A stretch of DNA of 64,000 bases from Nostoc sp. ATCC 43529. Lineage in GTDB: Bacteria; Cyanobacteriota; Cyanobacteriia; Cyanobacteriales; Nostocaceae. Within the stretch, counting starts at the first letter, position 1, and each line of letters starts with the position of its first letter. The stretch lies in NCBI GenBank assembly GCA_003326205.1, contig LWTK01000036.1:496001-560000 (forward strand), in the 5' to 3' direction. Shown in pieces: positions 1 through 8,868 of the stretch. The translations under genes and the position numbers were made by a program. Below the pieces are notes generated by a model. It saw only the letters and a list, made by a program, of their open reading frames with translations. It did not search any database and had not been told where the DNA came from.

Positions 1-607
1 CACTTAAATTGTAGGGTGCGTTATAGCAACACTTAACACACCATGTTTCTCAGTGTCCTGGGGCTAATTCTCACTGTCTCGAACTCCTAAATTTTTGCAT
101 AGCCGTAACACAAGTTCTGAGGCTGAGTGTAGAGATGCAATGAATCGTATTTGTACGGAGTAGGCAATAGGGAGTAAGGATATAAGTAGAAGCCAGGAGG
201 CAGGAGGGAAAAGCCAGTTTTTATCGGGGTTTTAAACTTTTGTCTTTTACATTTAATTATGTTTACCTACTTACTGTTGCAATGCAACTTAGTATGAAAC
301 CGATTTATTGAAGAAGTAGCAAACCCAAATAGCCATAATTGTTTGAAACGCGCATTACTGAATCAATAGGAGATAAAACAGATGCTGTAATCGTAGATAT
401 CGAAAATTCGTCAATATATGTTCAAATATTCTAAATATTTTCAAAAACGCTAAATATTGACCATACCTGCTCTAGGGTATTCTCATATCTAAAAAAAATA
501 GAAGATTTTATATCTACCTTGAGAAACAAAAATGCAATTTTCAATTATGTCTCAAGATTTATGAAATCCTGACAAACAATCCCTATAGTTGGGTCTTAGG
601 TGGTCAA
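1..607. other. intergenic stretch without a recognisable gene
   Basis: No convincing coding sequence was found on either strand. It holds a degenerate copy (about 130-160) of the GAGACGCGAT..ATCGCGTCT palindrome seen elsewhere in the window, a GGAGGCAGGAGG purine-rich heptamer-like tract (about 190-210), and an AT-rich stretch at 400-560 that probably carries the promoter of the peptide gene starting at 639. The window edge at base 1 cuts nothing that can be recognised. Confidence 0.5.
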
Positions 608-641
608 ACACCTGATTTTGTAAGTGAGGCCAAGAATCATG
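608..641 (+). promoter_or_regulatory. duplicated 5' leader/RBS module, copy A
   Basis: This 34-bp block ends in the ATG of the peptide gene at 639. It matches 7244-7277 at 28 of 34 positions. Both read ACACCT, three variable bases, TTTGTAAG, then K-GAGG-Y-CA-W-GAATCATG. The GAGG serves as the ribosome binding site. Upstream sequence shared between two precursor genes with unrelated cores shows that the untranslated leader and the coded leader peptide were copied as one unit. Confidence 0.7.
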
Positions 642-905
642 TCATATCAAATAATTGCATCAGAGTTGCTACTCGATTTATCTGATGAGCAACAACAGCT
701 CTTAGCTGGGGGCGTTGACTCAGAGAATAGTCGCAGTATCTACGGTCAAAACCAGGGATTTATACAAGGAACAACTAGTTCCGGTCCCCAAGGCAGCAGT
801 TCTAATTCCCTAGCCAGTAAGAATAAGTTAATTACTGGGGCACAAGATACTCTAAGCTTGGGAGGAGAAGGTTACCCTCGTCTTTTGAAACGCTTTGCTA
901 GGTAA
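639..905 (+). CDS. double-glycine leader precursor peptide (bacteriocin-like)
   Basis: This is an 88-residue precursor with a 25-residue N-terminal leader ending DLSDEQQQLLAGG, a typical GG cleavage site for C39-peptidase exporters. The predicted core of 63 residues is rich in Gly, Ser, Gln and Asn and has no Cys. An upstream in-frame GTG (624) exists, but the ATG at 639 is preferred: it lies after a GAGG and gives a leader of exactly the same length as the paralogue at 7275. The C39 exporter and HlyD adaptor at 2206-6189 are the likely exporters. Function is unknown; a secreted toxin or signal peptide is plausible by analogy with cyanobacterial GG peptides. Confidence 0.82.
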   Translation: MSYQIIASELLLDLSDEQQQLLAGGVDSENSRSIYGQNQGFIQGTTSSGPQGSSSNSLASKNKLITGAQDTLSLGGEGYPRLLKRFAR

Positions 906-1925
906 CTCGTACAAATCATCTGTTAAACTAGGGCGCTTCAGATAAAGCAGCTAATTGCGAGTAGTGAGTGTCAAAAATTTAAGAGTCGAGAACGAATCAA
1001 TGTTTCTATCAGACCATTGTTTGTTTCCACTCCTTTCCAGTACCAAAATCTGGAATTTTGACCCCAATAATTGATATTCCAGGTGTTAGCCTACTCTCAT
1101 CTTTGGAACACACTGCGAACTCTACTATCGTAATAGTGATAAGCAATCTAGGCGCTCAAGTTTCTTAGTTGTTAAGCTCTGGAATCACTTACTGATTCCA
1201 GTGCTTTTCTCGAATTTTCGCATTTGCATAACCCAGGAATTCGGCGAAATGCCTTCGGTAAAATGGAACTAATAACTTAGCCTCTAAAATCTTTTATTTT
1301 CAGAGGTAAGTTAAACAAGTATTTGTCACCTCTTAAGCAAAACTGCCACCTTTTCGGTCTACAGAAATAACATTAGTAACACTTCACAAAATTCTTGAAG
1401 CTTGAGTTAAATTATTCTTGCCAGCGTCACAAATTTGAGTTCTGTATTACTCTAAAATGGTGGAATAAAAACTCCAATCTTCCTAACTCGCTCATTTATC
1501 ACTATCAAAAACTCAGGTTAAGTCAGCGCTATTATCAAAATTTGCTGTTACACCAAGATGCTTTACATATCTCAAACTAATTTAGGGATAGACTCATAAG
1601 TCAGACTTTTCAAGTACTCAAGATTTAAGGATGAATTTTTACATCTTCCTTCTTCTTTGCCTAACTGAAAATCTTCAAGTTCGTAGCTATGATACTCAAA
1701 AATTCCAAAGCTTTTGTGTAATTTCCATTTTTGCACCTATAAGACTTTGGTTGAGTGCTTTTTGGAAAATTGATTCTGTAAGCAAGCAAATATCTGAAAT
1801 TTTCTGTTTTGCAAATAAAAGGGGGACAGAAGATTTTTATGACTCGCTCAATGTAAGTGAGGACTTTGAGAGAGTTTGAGCGTTCTTCTTGATTTTATAA
1901 ACGCGTTGTCGGCGTCAAAAATATG
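906..1925. other. 1.0-kb spacer between peptide gene and HlyD gene
   Basis: Only weak open frames occur here: 61 codons from a TTG at 1395 and 82 codons from an ATG at 1631. Neither has a double-glycine leader, a clear ribosome binding site or a recognisable motif, so neither is called as a gene. The stretch contains the terminator hairpin at 1180-1200. Confidence 0.45.
1180..1200 (+). terminator. hairpin downstream of peptide gene
   Basis: A perfect inverted repeat TGGAATCA-cttac-TGATTCCA is followed after three bases by CTTTT. It lies 275 bases past the stop of the peptide gene at 639-905, so it would end a monocistronic peptide transcript. Confidence 0.5.
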
Positions 1926-1961
1926 AAAAAGGCGATTCTAGCGCATCGCAGTGGCCTTTTT
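1926..1961 (+). terminator. Rho-independent terminator
   Basis: AAAAAGGCGAT pairs with ATCGC..GGCCTTTTT around a short loop, giving a stem closed by an A-run on one side and a T-run on the other. It could work in either direction. It separates the spacer from the HlyD gene at 2206. Confidence 0.6.
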
Positions 1962-2205
1962 CTTCCCCCTTCATTGATTATAAACAATTATAGAAAATCA
2001 TGTTGGTTACTATGGAGAATATATGTTAAAGTTTGAGTCTTTTGTAAAAGTTTGTAGTCACCAATTAAGGGCTTGAAATCGAGCGGTAAGTCCATCACAA
2101 AGAGTATTGCACAATTAGTCAAACACACTTCAAGGGGCGACAATAAAATTGGCCGGGTAATGAGTTGGGATTTGAAGTATCTATTAATACAAAAGGTGTA
2201 ATGTT

Positions 2206-3870
2206 GTGAGCTTGTCACGTCCCAAAGAAAACTATTTTTGGAATAGGTTTAATGAACCATTACCAGAGCAACTCCATCTAGTTGAAGCTAACGAGTTTCT
2301 CCCTCGTATCAGCAAGTGGACTAGCATAGGTGCGGGAGTTCTGCTGACTACTTTTGTAGTAGGGGTGACTTTAACATCTGTTCTGAATTACAACGTTACG
2401 GTCAAAGTTCCTGCAACTATTCGACCGGTGGGAGAATTACGGGTTGTTCAGTCTGCGATGACTGGAAGCATTCAAAACATTAATGTTCAGGAAAATCAAG
2501 TGGTGACTCAGGGGCAAGCTATTGCGACTATTGATGATTCCCGCCTCCAGACTCAAAAGAGTCAACTAGAAAATAGTATTAGGCAGAGTAAATTGCAACT
2601 AACTCAAATTGATGCTCAACTGCGTGAAATTGAGATTCAGATTGCAGCGCAGATAAGTTTAAATAACCGCTCGATTATAGCTGCACAAGCCCAATTAGAT
2701 GGTACACAACGCAACTATGAAGATCGGCAAGTTATAGCTACAGCTGAAATGGCACAAGCACAAGCAATCTTGACTTTTGCTAAGGCGCAACAAGAGCGAT
2801 CGCAACAACAAAAACTCTTCACAGCAACTCTAGAAGAAGCTAAAACTGCTTTGACTTTAGCTAAAGTTCAACGCGATCGATTGCAACGAGAAAAAGTTTT
2901 AACCGCAACTGTACAAGAAGCGGAAGCTGCTTTAACTTTAGCTAGGGTGCAACGCGATCGCTTGCAGCCAATAGTAGCATCGGGGGCTGTTCCTCAAAAT
3001 CTATTTGAGGAAAAAGAACAAGCAATTATATCTGCTGAGGCGAAACTAGAACAAGCTAAAGCTAATGCTAAAAATCTCCAGGAGGAAAAAGAACAAGCGG
3101 TTAAAACGGCTCAAGCGAAGCTAGAACAAGTCAAAGACAGTGGTAAAAATATCCTGGAGGAAAAAGAACAAGCCTTGAGGGTCGCCGAAACAAACCTAAA
3201 AAAGGCTAAAACCGCCATTAATCCTACTAATGCTGGTGTAACCGTTGCATCTGAACGGATTAAGCAGGAACAGGCTAGAGGTGAGGCTACCTTAGCTGCT
3301 TTGAAAAAAGAACGAGAAACTCTACTCCAGCAGCGCCTTGAACTTCAAAAGGAAATCGATCGCACCACTAAAGAACTGCAACAGCTCAAAACAGACCTCG
3401 ATCGAAGTATAGTGCGATCGCCAATCACCGGAACACTGCTGCAATTGAATCTTCGCAACCCAGGACAGGTAGTACAGCCAAGCGAAGCCATTGCTCAGAT
3501 TGCTCCTCTTAATGCACCTTTACTTATTAAAGCTCGTGTACCTGCTCAAGACATTGACAAGGTAAAACCAGGACAACAAGTCAAAATGCAGGTTTCTGCT
3601 TGTCCCTATCCAGACTACGGTACCCTCAACGGCAGCGTCAAAACCATTGCCCCAGATGCCCTACCAATTGTCAAAAACAATCAAAATCCAAGTGTAGTCC
3701 AAGTAGTTGCCTACGAAGTAACTATTGAACCCCAAACTCGATATGTTGCTAGAAGCGATCGCAAATGTTATCTCAAATCTGGCATGGAAGGTAGATCTGA
3801 TATTATTTCCCGCCAAGAAACTGTACTTCAATTTATTCTCAGAAAAGCCAGATTTATTACGGAATTTTGA
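2206..3870 (+). CDS. HlyD-family membrane fusion protein of a peptide exporter
   Basis: This 554-residue adaptor links an inner-membrane C39 ABC exporter to the outer envelope. One N-terminal membrane segment (about residues 38-60) is followed by a biotinyl-lipoyl half motif (GSIQNINVQENQVVTQGQ), a long coiled coil (about 115-390), the second lipoyl half (IVRSPITGTLLQL) and a beta-barrel domain. It ends in ETVLQFILRKAR, as is usual for cyanobacterial members, so the C-terminus is complete. The coiled coil is built from internal copies (VQRDRLQ twice, EEKEQA three times). It starts at GTG 2206 after AAAGG. The ABC partner lies 150 bp downstream. Confidence 0.9.
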   Translation: MSLSRPKENYFWNRFNEPLPEQLHLVEANEFLPRISKWTSIGAGVLLTTFVVGVTLTSVLNYNVTVKVPATIRPVGELRVVQSAMTGSIQNINVQENQVVTQGQAIATIDDSRLQTQKSQLENSIRQSKLQLTQIDAQLREIEIQIAAQISLNNRSIIAAQAQLDGTQRNYEDRQVIATAEMAQAQAILTFAKAQQERSQQQKLFTATLEEAKTALTLAKVQRDRLQREKVLTATVQEAEAALTLARVQRDRLQPIVASGAVPQNLFEEKEQAIISAEAKLEQAKANAKNLQEEKEQAVKTAQAKLEQVKDSGKNILEEKEQALRVAETNLKKAKTAINPTNAGVTVASERIKQEQARGEATLAALKKERETLLQQRLELQKEIDRTTKELQQLKTDLDRSIVRSPITGTLLQLNLRNPGQVVQPSEAIAQIAPLNAPLLIKARVPAQDIDKVKPGQQVKMQVSACPYPDYGTLNGSVKTIAPDALPIVKNNQNPSVVQVVAYEVTIEPQTRYVARSDRKCYLKSGMEGRSDIISRQETVLQFILRKARFITEF

Positions 3871-4020
3871 ATTTATGGGTCAGGAGTCAGAAGTCAAAAT
3901 TCAAAATTCAGAATGAATAATATTTTTAGACTCAGGCTTAATTGAATAAAAATCTTTCCTCCTGCCTCCTGCCTTCTGCCTCCTGCCTTCTCTTGTAATT
4001 ACGAATTATTAAAGGTTAAC

Positions 4021-6189
4021 ATGTTTAATCTATTCAAACTCGGTAAAAATTACGAGTGTGTTTTACAGTTGAGTGAAGAAGACTGTGGAGCAGCTTGTCT
4101 GGCTGCAATTTGTAAACATTATGGACGTTTTTTAAGCATTAATCGTAGTCGAGATGCAGTTGGAACTGGACAGTTAGGAACAACTTTGCTGGGTTTAAAA
4201 CGTGGGTCTGAGGCTTTAGGTTTTAATGCTAGGGCAGTTAAAGCTGCACCTGCCATCGTAGACAGAATTAAAGAAATACAACTACCAGCAATTATCCATT
4301 GGCAGGGTCACCACTGGGTTATTTTATACGACCAGCGGGGGAAGAATTATGCGATCGCAGACCCAGCAGTGGGTATCCGTTATATCAGCCGAGAAGAGTT
4401 GACAACAGCCTGGAATGGCGTAATGTTATTAGTCGAACCAGATCCAGAGCGCTTTTTTGGGCAACCCCAAGAAGAAGCAAAAGGTGGTTTACTACGCTTT
4501 TTTCATCGGATATTGCCTTATCGTTGGTTGTTGACTCAGGTTTTAGCACTCAATATTGTCCTGGGTCTACTAGCTTTGGGTACTCCGGTTTTAATCCAAC
4601 TGCTCACAGATGATGTCCTTGTACGCGGCGATACTCAGTTACTTACTGTTGTCGTCTGTGCCGTTGTAGTCATGAGCTTATTCAGCAGTTGTCTGCAAGT
4701 ATTACAAAGCACCATGATTGCTCATTTTGGTCAACGAATACAATTAGGCTTAGTTTTGGAGTTTGCCCGAAAAATTCTTCAGTTACCCTTAAATTATTAC
4801 GAAGCTCGCCGCAGTGGTGAAATCACTAGCCGACTCAGAGATATCAATGAAATCAACCAGTTGGTATCGCAGATTGTGGTTCTTTTACCCAGCCAATTTT
4901 TTATTGCAGTTATATCTTTCTGCTTGATGCTGTTTTATAGCTGGAAACTGACACTAGCAGTGATTTTGTTTGCAGCGTTAATGACTTTATCCACCCTACC
5001 TTTTTTACCTATCCTTCAACAAAAAACCCGCAGTTTGTTGGTTTTAGGAGCAGAAAATCAAGGTGTTTTAGTAGAAACTTTTAAGGGAGCACAGGTACTT
5101 AAAACCACAAATGCTGGGCCGCAATTTTGGGATGAATTCCAAAGCCGTTTTGGCCGCCTGGCAAATTTGACTTTCAGCACCATTCAAATCGGAATAATTA
5201 ACGGTACAATTGCTAAACTTTTAGCTACTCTCGGCGGTGTGATTTTACTTGGGTTAGGGAGCATTTTGGTAATTCAAGGAGAATTGAGCATCGGTCAAAT
5301 GCTGGCTTTTAATGCCCTACAGGTGAATGTCCTAAATTTAATTGACTCATTAATTAACTTTGTAGATGAATACTTTCGCTCTCAAACAGCAGTCTCTCGC
5401 TTACTAGAAGTTATCGATGCTACACCGGAAGTAGTTGGAGGTAGTCAAAAGCCAGTTGCTCAAATCGCTGGGGATGCAGATATTCGCTGTTCTCATCTGC
5501 AATTTCACCACGCTGGAAGAGTTGATTTATTAGAAGATTTTTCTCTCAAACTTCCTGGGGGGAAAGTAACTGCTTTGATTGGTAAATCAGGCTGTGGTAA
5601 AAGTACTCTGGCTAAAGTGATTGCAGGTTTATATCAACCTAACTCTGGCAATATTCGCATTGGCTTCTATAACATTCAAGACCTTTCGTTGGATTGTTTG
5701 CGACAACAAGTAGTTTATGTGCCCCAAGAACCTCATTTCTGGAGTCGGTCGATTTTGGAAAACTTCCGCTTAGGAACCCCTTATATTTCCTTTGAAGAAA
5801 TCGTCAAAGCTTGTCAGATTGCAGATGCAGACGAGTTTATCAGTCAACTTCCAAATCAGTATCAAACTGTTTTGGGGGAATTTGGGGCGAATCTCTCTGG
5901 TGGACAAAGACAAAGACTAGCGATCGCTAGAGGCATTCTTACTAATCCACCCATACTCATTTTAGACGAAGCAACCGCCGGACTCGATCCAGTCAGCGAA
6001 TCTCACGTACTAGACCGACTCTTGGAATACCGACAAGGCAAAACCACAATTTTAATCACCCATCGTCCCAGCGTAGTTAATCGAGCCGACTGGATTGTAC
6101 TGCTAGATAAAGGTCAGGTGCAAATACAAGGCACTCCTGAAACTTTTCTCTCTCAACAAGGAGAGCATTTAAAGTTTTTATCCCTGTAA
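4021..6189 (+). CDS. C39 peptidase-containing ABC exporter
   Basis: This 722-residue transporter cuts double-glycine leaders and exports the core peptide. The N-terminal C39 peptidase has the oxyanion Gln (about residue 16), catalytic Cys22 in EEDCGAAC, His98 in GHHWVIL and Asp114 in ADPA. A six-helix ABC transmembrane domain (about 165-460) follows, then the nucleotide-binding domain with Walker A GKSGCGKST, signature LSGGQRQRLAIARG and Walker B ILILDEATAGLD. No cyclic-nucleotide-binding domain precedes the peptidase, unlike longer cyanobacterial relatives. An AAAGG lies just before the ATG. The precursor gene at 6216 follows 26 bp downstream, so the two are probably co-transcribed. Confidence 0.95.
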   Translation: MFNLFKLGKNYECVLQLSEEDCGAACLAAICKHYGRFLSINRSRDAVGTGQLGTTLLGLKRGSEALGFNARAVKAAPAIVDRIKEIQLPAIIHWQGHHWVILYDQRGKNYAIADPAVGIRYISREELTTAWNGVMLLVEPDPERFFGQPQEEAKGGLLRFFHRILPYRWLLTQVLALNIVLGLLALGTPVLIQLLTDDVLVRGDTQLLTVVVCAVVVMSLFSSCLQVLQSTMIAHFGQRIQLGLVLEFARKILQLPLNYYEARRSGEITSRLRDINEINQLVSQIVVLLPSQFFIAVISFCLMLFYSWKLTLAVILFAALMTLSTLPFLPILQQKTRSLLVLGAENQGVLVETFKGAQVLKTTNAGPQFWDEFQSRFGRLANLTFSTIQIGIINGTIAKLLATLGGVILLGLGSILVIQGELSIGQMLAFNALQVNVLNLIDSLINFVDEYFRSQTAVSRLLEVIDATPEVVGGSQKPVAQIAGDADIRCSHLQFHHAGRVDLLEDFSLKLPGGKVTALIGKSGCGKSTLAKVIAGLYQPNSGNIRIGFYNIQDLSLDCLRQQVVYVPQEPHFWSRSILENFRLGTPYISFEEIVKACQIADADEFISQLPNQYQTVLGEFGANLSGGQRQRLAIARGILTNPPILILDEATAGLDPVSESHVLDRLLEYRQGKTTILITHRPSVVNRADWIVLLDKGQVQIQGTPETFLSQQGEHLKFLSL

Positions 6190-6215
6190 AAAATAGCCTC
6201 TAAGCAAATAAAACT

Positions 6216-6545
6216 ATGTCTGAAAATATCAAATCCAAAAATTCTCAATGGTTCAGAGATTTGTCACCAAAAGAACAGGAAACTGTAGTTGGTGGGCAGA
6301 TTACAAATATACCAAGTGAGAGTAATTTTTTACTCCAGCAAACTAAAATCGAAACTACAGCAAACAACACATTAATAACTGCAAATGGTGATATTTCTTC
6401 ACAAAATACTAAATATCTTTCATCACAACTTAGCCTAGCGTCTTCTATAAACCTAAACCTGGCAATACCCAATTTTAGTTCATTGCGTAATCTAATCAAT
6501 AACCCGATTGTAAATATTCTCAATAAAATCTTGGCAAATAAGTAA
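6216..6545 (+). CDS. double-glycine precursor peptide next to the exporter
   Basis: This 109-residue peptide lies 26 bp behind the C39 exporter. Its leader, about 27 residues ending DLSPKEQETVVGG, is a GG leader of a different subtype from those at 639 and 7275 (ETVVGG instead of QQLLAGG). The 82-residue core has no Cys, is Asn/Ser/Thr-rich, and becomes hydrophobic near its C-terminus. A perfect terminator follows at 6557. Position makes it the most likely dedicated substrate of the exporter. The core is not recognised. Confidence 0.8.
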   Translation: MSENIKSKNSQWFRDLSPKEQETVVGGQITNIPSESNFLLQQTKIETTANNTLITANGDISSQNTKYLSSQLSLASSINLNLAIPNFSSLRNLINNPIVNILNKILANK

Positions 6546-6556
6546 ATCATTTATTG

Positions 6557-6598
6557 AAAAACATTTTAATTTTACAGACGTAAAATTAAAATGTTTTT
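6557..6598 (+). terminator. strong terminator of the exporter-peptide operon
   Basis: A perfect 19-bp stem (beginning AAAAACATTTT and ending AAAATGTTTTT) surrounds the loop AGAC and is followed by ATTTTA. It lies 11 bp after the stop codon of the peptide gene. Confidence 0.8.
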
Positions 6599-6774
6599 AT
6601 TTTAAGGAATTAAATAAAATTGATTTACTATTCTGCCGAGTATTTTATTTTATAAAAACGATTTCATGAACCAATAGTAGTAAATTTATAATTAATATTT
6701 ATAACTTTAGATTAGTTTTTCATCAATATAAATAATTAATAATGAAAATATAGGCATTCAGTCCTAAATAAGTA

Positions 6775-7021
6775 AGAGGCTATTTATAAAGTAAAAATCC
6801 AATTATTGTAGGGGAGCCAGTGCGCCCTTGTGGGTTAAGAGACTTGTACCGCTAACGCGGAACCCGCTTTCTTAGCAACTGGCGTTGTGTTAGGCGCATA
6901 TTTTGAGATTACTTGTCACCAAAAATATGATCTGAACGCCTAACGCAGCCGCTTGTATAGCGTTGCATTAGGCTAAAGCCGTAACGAACCCTACTGAAGA
7001 TTGACTTTATAAATAGCCTCT
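6775..7021. mobile_element. 247-bp MITE with TA target duplication
   Basis: Perfect 18-bp terminal inverted repeats (AGAGGCTATTTATAAAGT at 6775-6792 and its reverse complement at 7004-7021) are flanked on both sides by TA (6773-6774 and 7022-7023). There is no internal reading frame of note, and the interior is GC-richer than its surroundings. TA duplication and short perfect ends fit a non-autonomous element mobilised by an IS630/Tc1-mariner-type transposase; the family is inferred. It sits between two precursor peptide genes. Confidence 0.8.
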
Positions 7022-7243
7022 TAACATCTATCTTTTTATTTTTGCTTTAATTGATTGGATTAAAAAATGAAGTTGGGTTGAGCAACAGTGAAACCCAAAA
7101 AATCTTAATGCCCTCTTATTTTGCTATTCAATATAGTCTGTTTATTATTAATCTATAACTTTAGGATAATTAAATTTTTAAAAAAGCAATCTATAAAAAA
7201 AAGTATGGTGATTGACACCTATGTTTAAAGCACATATGTGTAC

Positions 7244-7277
7244 ACACCTACATTTGTAAGGGAGGTCATGAATCATG
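7244..7277 (+). promoter_or_regulatory. duplicated 5' leader/RBS module, copy B
   Basis: This is the counterpart of 608-641, identical at 28 of 34 positions and ending in the ATG at 7275. The GGGAGG at 7260-7265 is a strong ribosome binding site about 9 bases before the start. An upstream ATG at 7268 is out of frame. Confidence 0.7.
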
Positions 7278-7466
7278 TTGAATCAAGCTATCCAATCTGA
7301 CTTACTTGTGGATTTATCCACAGAAGAACAACAGCTTCTGGCTGGGGGACAAAAAGACAAAGACATAGACTTCAAAAAAGGCTATTTCTACTTGTTCCCT
7401 AGAGGTGAGGACTTCTACTACGAGGGCAGAGCCAGAAGGAGAAGGTTAGAAAATAATAATGACTAA
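7275..7466 (+). CDS. double-glycine leader precursor peptide, paralogue
   Basis: This 63-residue precursor has a 25-residue leader ending DLSTEEQQLLAGG, close to that of the gene at 639 in sequence and equal in length. The 38-residue core is unrelated: strongly charged, with Tyr/Phe-rich GYFYLFPRGEDFYYEGR and a basic ARRRR run near the end. It has its own ribosome binding site and a terminator-like hairpin downstream, so it is probably expressed alone. It is a likely substrate of the C39 exporter at 4021. The activity of the core is unknown. Confidence 0.82.
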   Translation: MLNQAIQSDLLVDLSTEEQQLLAGGQKDKDIDFKKGYFYLFPRGEDFYYEGRARRRRLENNND

Positions 7467-7648
7467 TCTGGCTTATAGTCAGTGTCAGTCTGTCAAATCT
7501 AACTAGTAACTAGTCTTGTAGTTTAAACTTTGCAATTAGTAGAGAAGAAGCAAACTCACATAGCTCGTTGAAAGTAAATCAGAGTTTGAGAGCATTTAGG
7601 CGGTCTACTATGTCTGATAAAGGCATTAAATTAATAGACCAGAGGTAA

Positions 7649-7684
7649 TAAAGGTGAAGGCTAAAGTTAGCACTTACCTTTTTG
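7649..7684 (+). terminator. hairpin after the second peptide gene
   Basis: AAAGGT..GCTAA pairs with TTAGC..ACCTTT across a four-base internal loop and is followed by TTTG. It lies about 185 bp after the stop at 7466. Confidence 0.5.
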
Positions 7685-7774
7685 TTTCTCTTTCTTACTC
7701 TATATCCAAATCCTTTTAACTACTCGACTAGTAATTTTTGGATTGAATAATTCAATGTTGCAGCTTGAATTTAG

Positions 7775-7805
7775 CACCCATGAAGGTATTTTGCCAGTAT
7801 GGGTG
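7775..7805. terminator. hairpin between convergent genes
   Basis: CACCCAT and ATGGGTG form the arms around a 17-base loop, followed by TTTACTTATTT. It lies between the peptide gene (plus strand) and the hydrolase gene (minus strand), so it could serve either. Confidence 0.4.
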
Positions 7806-7941
7806 TTTACTTATTTATCAATTAATGCGGTTCATTTAAGCAAAAAAATAGGTGCGATCGCTAACACCTATCTTTCTACTCCTTCTCATTAATTTCAGCA
7901 GAATCAATATTCGGAAAATTTTGGGAATTGCTGGGCACAAA

Positions 7942-8868
7942 TTATGCTTCTAATTTTGTCGAGTCTATTAACTGCGATCGCTCCCAAATCCAATCTTGTA
8001 AAATCGGGTTAACTAACTCTGGTGCTTCGTCTTGGGGACAATGCCCCACTCCTTCTAAAGGAATAAATTTTTGTACTTGCTCAAAGTTAGCTAATTCTCT
8101 ACCTAATTCAATAGGTTCCCAAGGATCGGCCGCTCCCCACAAAATAATTGCCGGACAAGGTAACAACGGTAAAAGGTCTTCTGGTAAAGGCCCTGTGGAA
8201 TAAGAAGTAAATGCCAGAAACACAGCCACAGCACCAGGATCGCTGGCTGGGGAAGTTAGAATATCTACTAATTCATCTGTAACTACTTCTGCGTTGGCAT
8301 AGGCTTTGAGTAGAATTTTCCGCACTGTTTTCGGTTTGGCAACTTGATTGAAAAAGAACTCGCCAACAGGTTTAATAGATAACACCTGTTGCAGTAAAGG
8401 CGCTCCTGCGCGACGAACCCAGGGTAAAGTTGCCCGTTTGCGATCGTGTAACAACCGTAGAGAACAGTTGAGCAAAGCAACTCCCAAAGCAATATCTGGC
8501 TGACTCACTGCTGCTTGCATGGCTACAATACAGCCAATGGAATTTCCCACTAAAAAAGCTGGTTCACCCACTACTTCGCGACAAAAATCTGCTACCTGCT
8601 GTCCCCAGGTTTCTAGGGTATAGGCAATTTTTTCACCGGGTTCGGGTTTGGCTGAAGCACCAAAACCAATCAAATCAATAGCATAAACACGGCAATTCTC
8701 TGCTAGTACAGGAATATTTTTTCGCCAGTGCCACCAAGAAGCCCCAAATCCATGCACCAGAACAACAGCAGGCCCGGTGGTTCCTTGGGTTTGATAGCAG
8801 ATAGTAAAACCTTGCCAAATCCAGGTTTTGGTAGACGTAAGCGCTGTTTTTGAACTTGAGGTTGTCAT
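7942..8868 (-). CDS. alpha/beta-fold hydrolase
   Basis: This 308-residue soluble hydrolase has the oxyanion motif VLVHGFGASWWHW (about residue 38), the nucleophile elbow GNSIG (Ser about 110), a late acidic residue in WGAADPWEP and the catalytic His in GVGHCPQDEAP. This full Ser-Asp-His set indicates an active esterase- or lipase-like enzyme. It resembles plant and cyanobacterial proteins of the pheophytinase-like group, but its substrate cannot be read from sequence. It is transcribed alone. Confidence 0.88.
   Translation of the reverse strand: MTTSSSKTALTSTKTWIWQGFTICYQTQGTTGPAVVLVHGFGASWWHWRKNIPVLAENCRVYAIDLIGFGASAKPEPGEKIAYTLETWGQQVADFCREVVGEPAFLVGNSIGCIVAMQAAVSQPDIALGVALLNCSLRLLHDRKRATLPWVRRAGAPLLQQVLSIKPVGEFFFNQVAKPKTVRKILLKAYANAEVVTDELVDILTSPASDPGAVAVFLAFTSYSTGPLPEDLLPLLPCPAIILWGAADPWEPIELGRELANFEQVQKFIPLEGVGHCPQDEAPELVNPILQDWIWERSQLIDSTKLEA

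Noticed and set aside
1395-1879. Two small plus-strand frames (61 and 82 codons) upstream of the HlyD gene
   Set aside because: No double-glycine leader, no clear ribosome binding site and no recognisable protein pattern.
1988-2218. 76-codon minus-strand frame overlapping the HlyD start
   Set aside because: No family or ribosome binding site; it lies over the HlyD promoter region and looks like chance.
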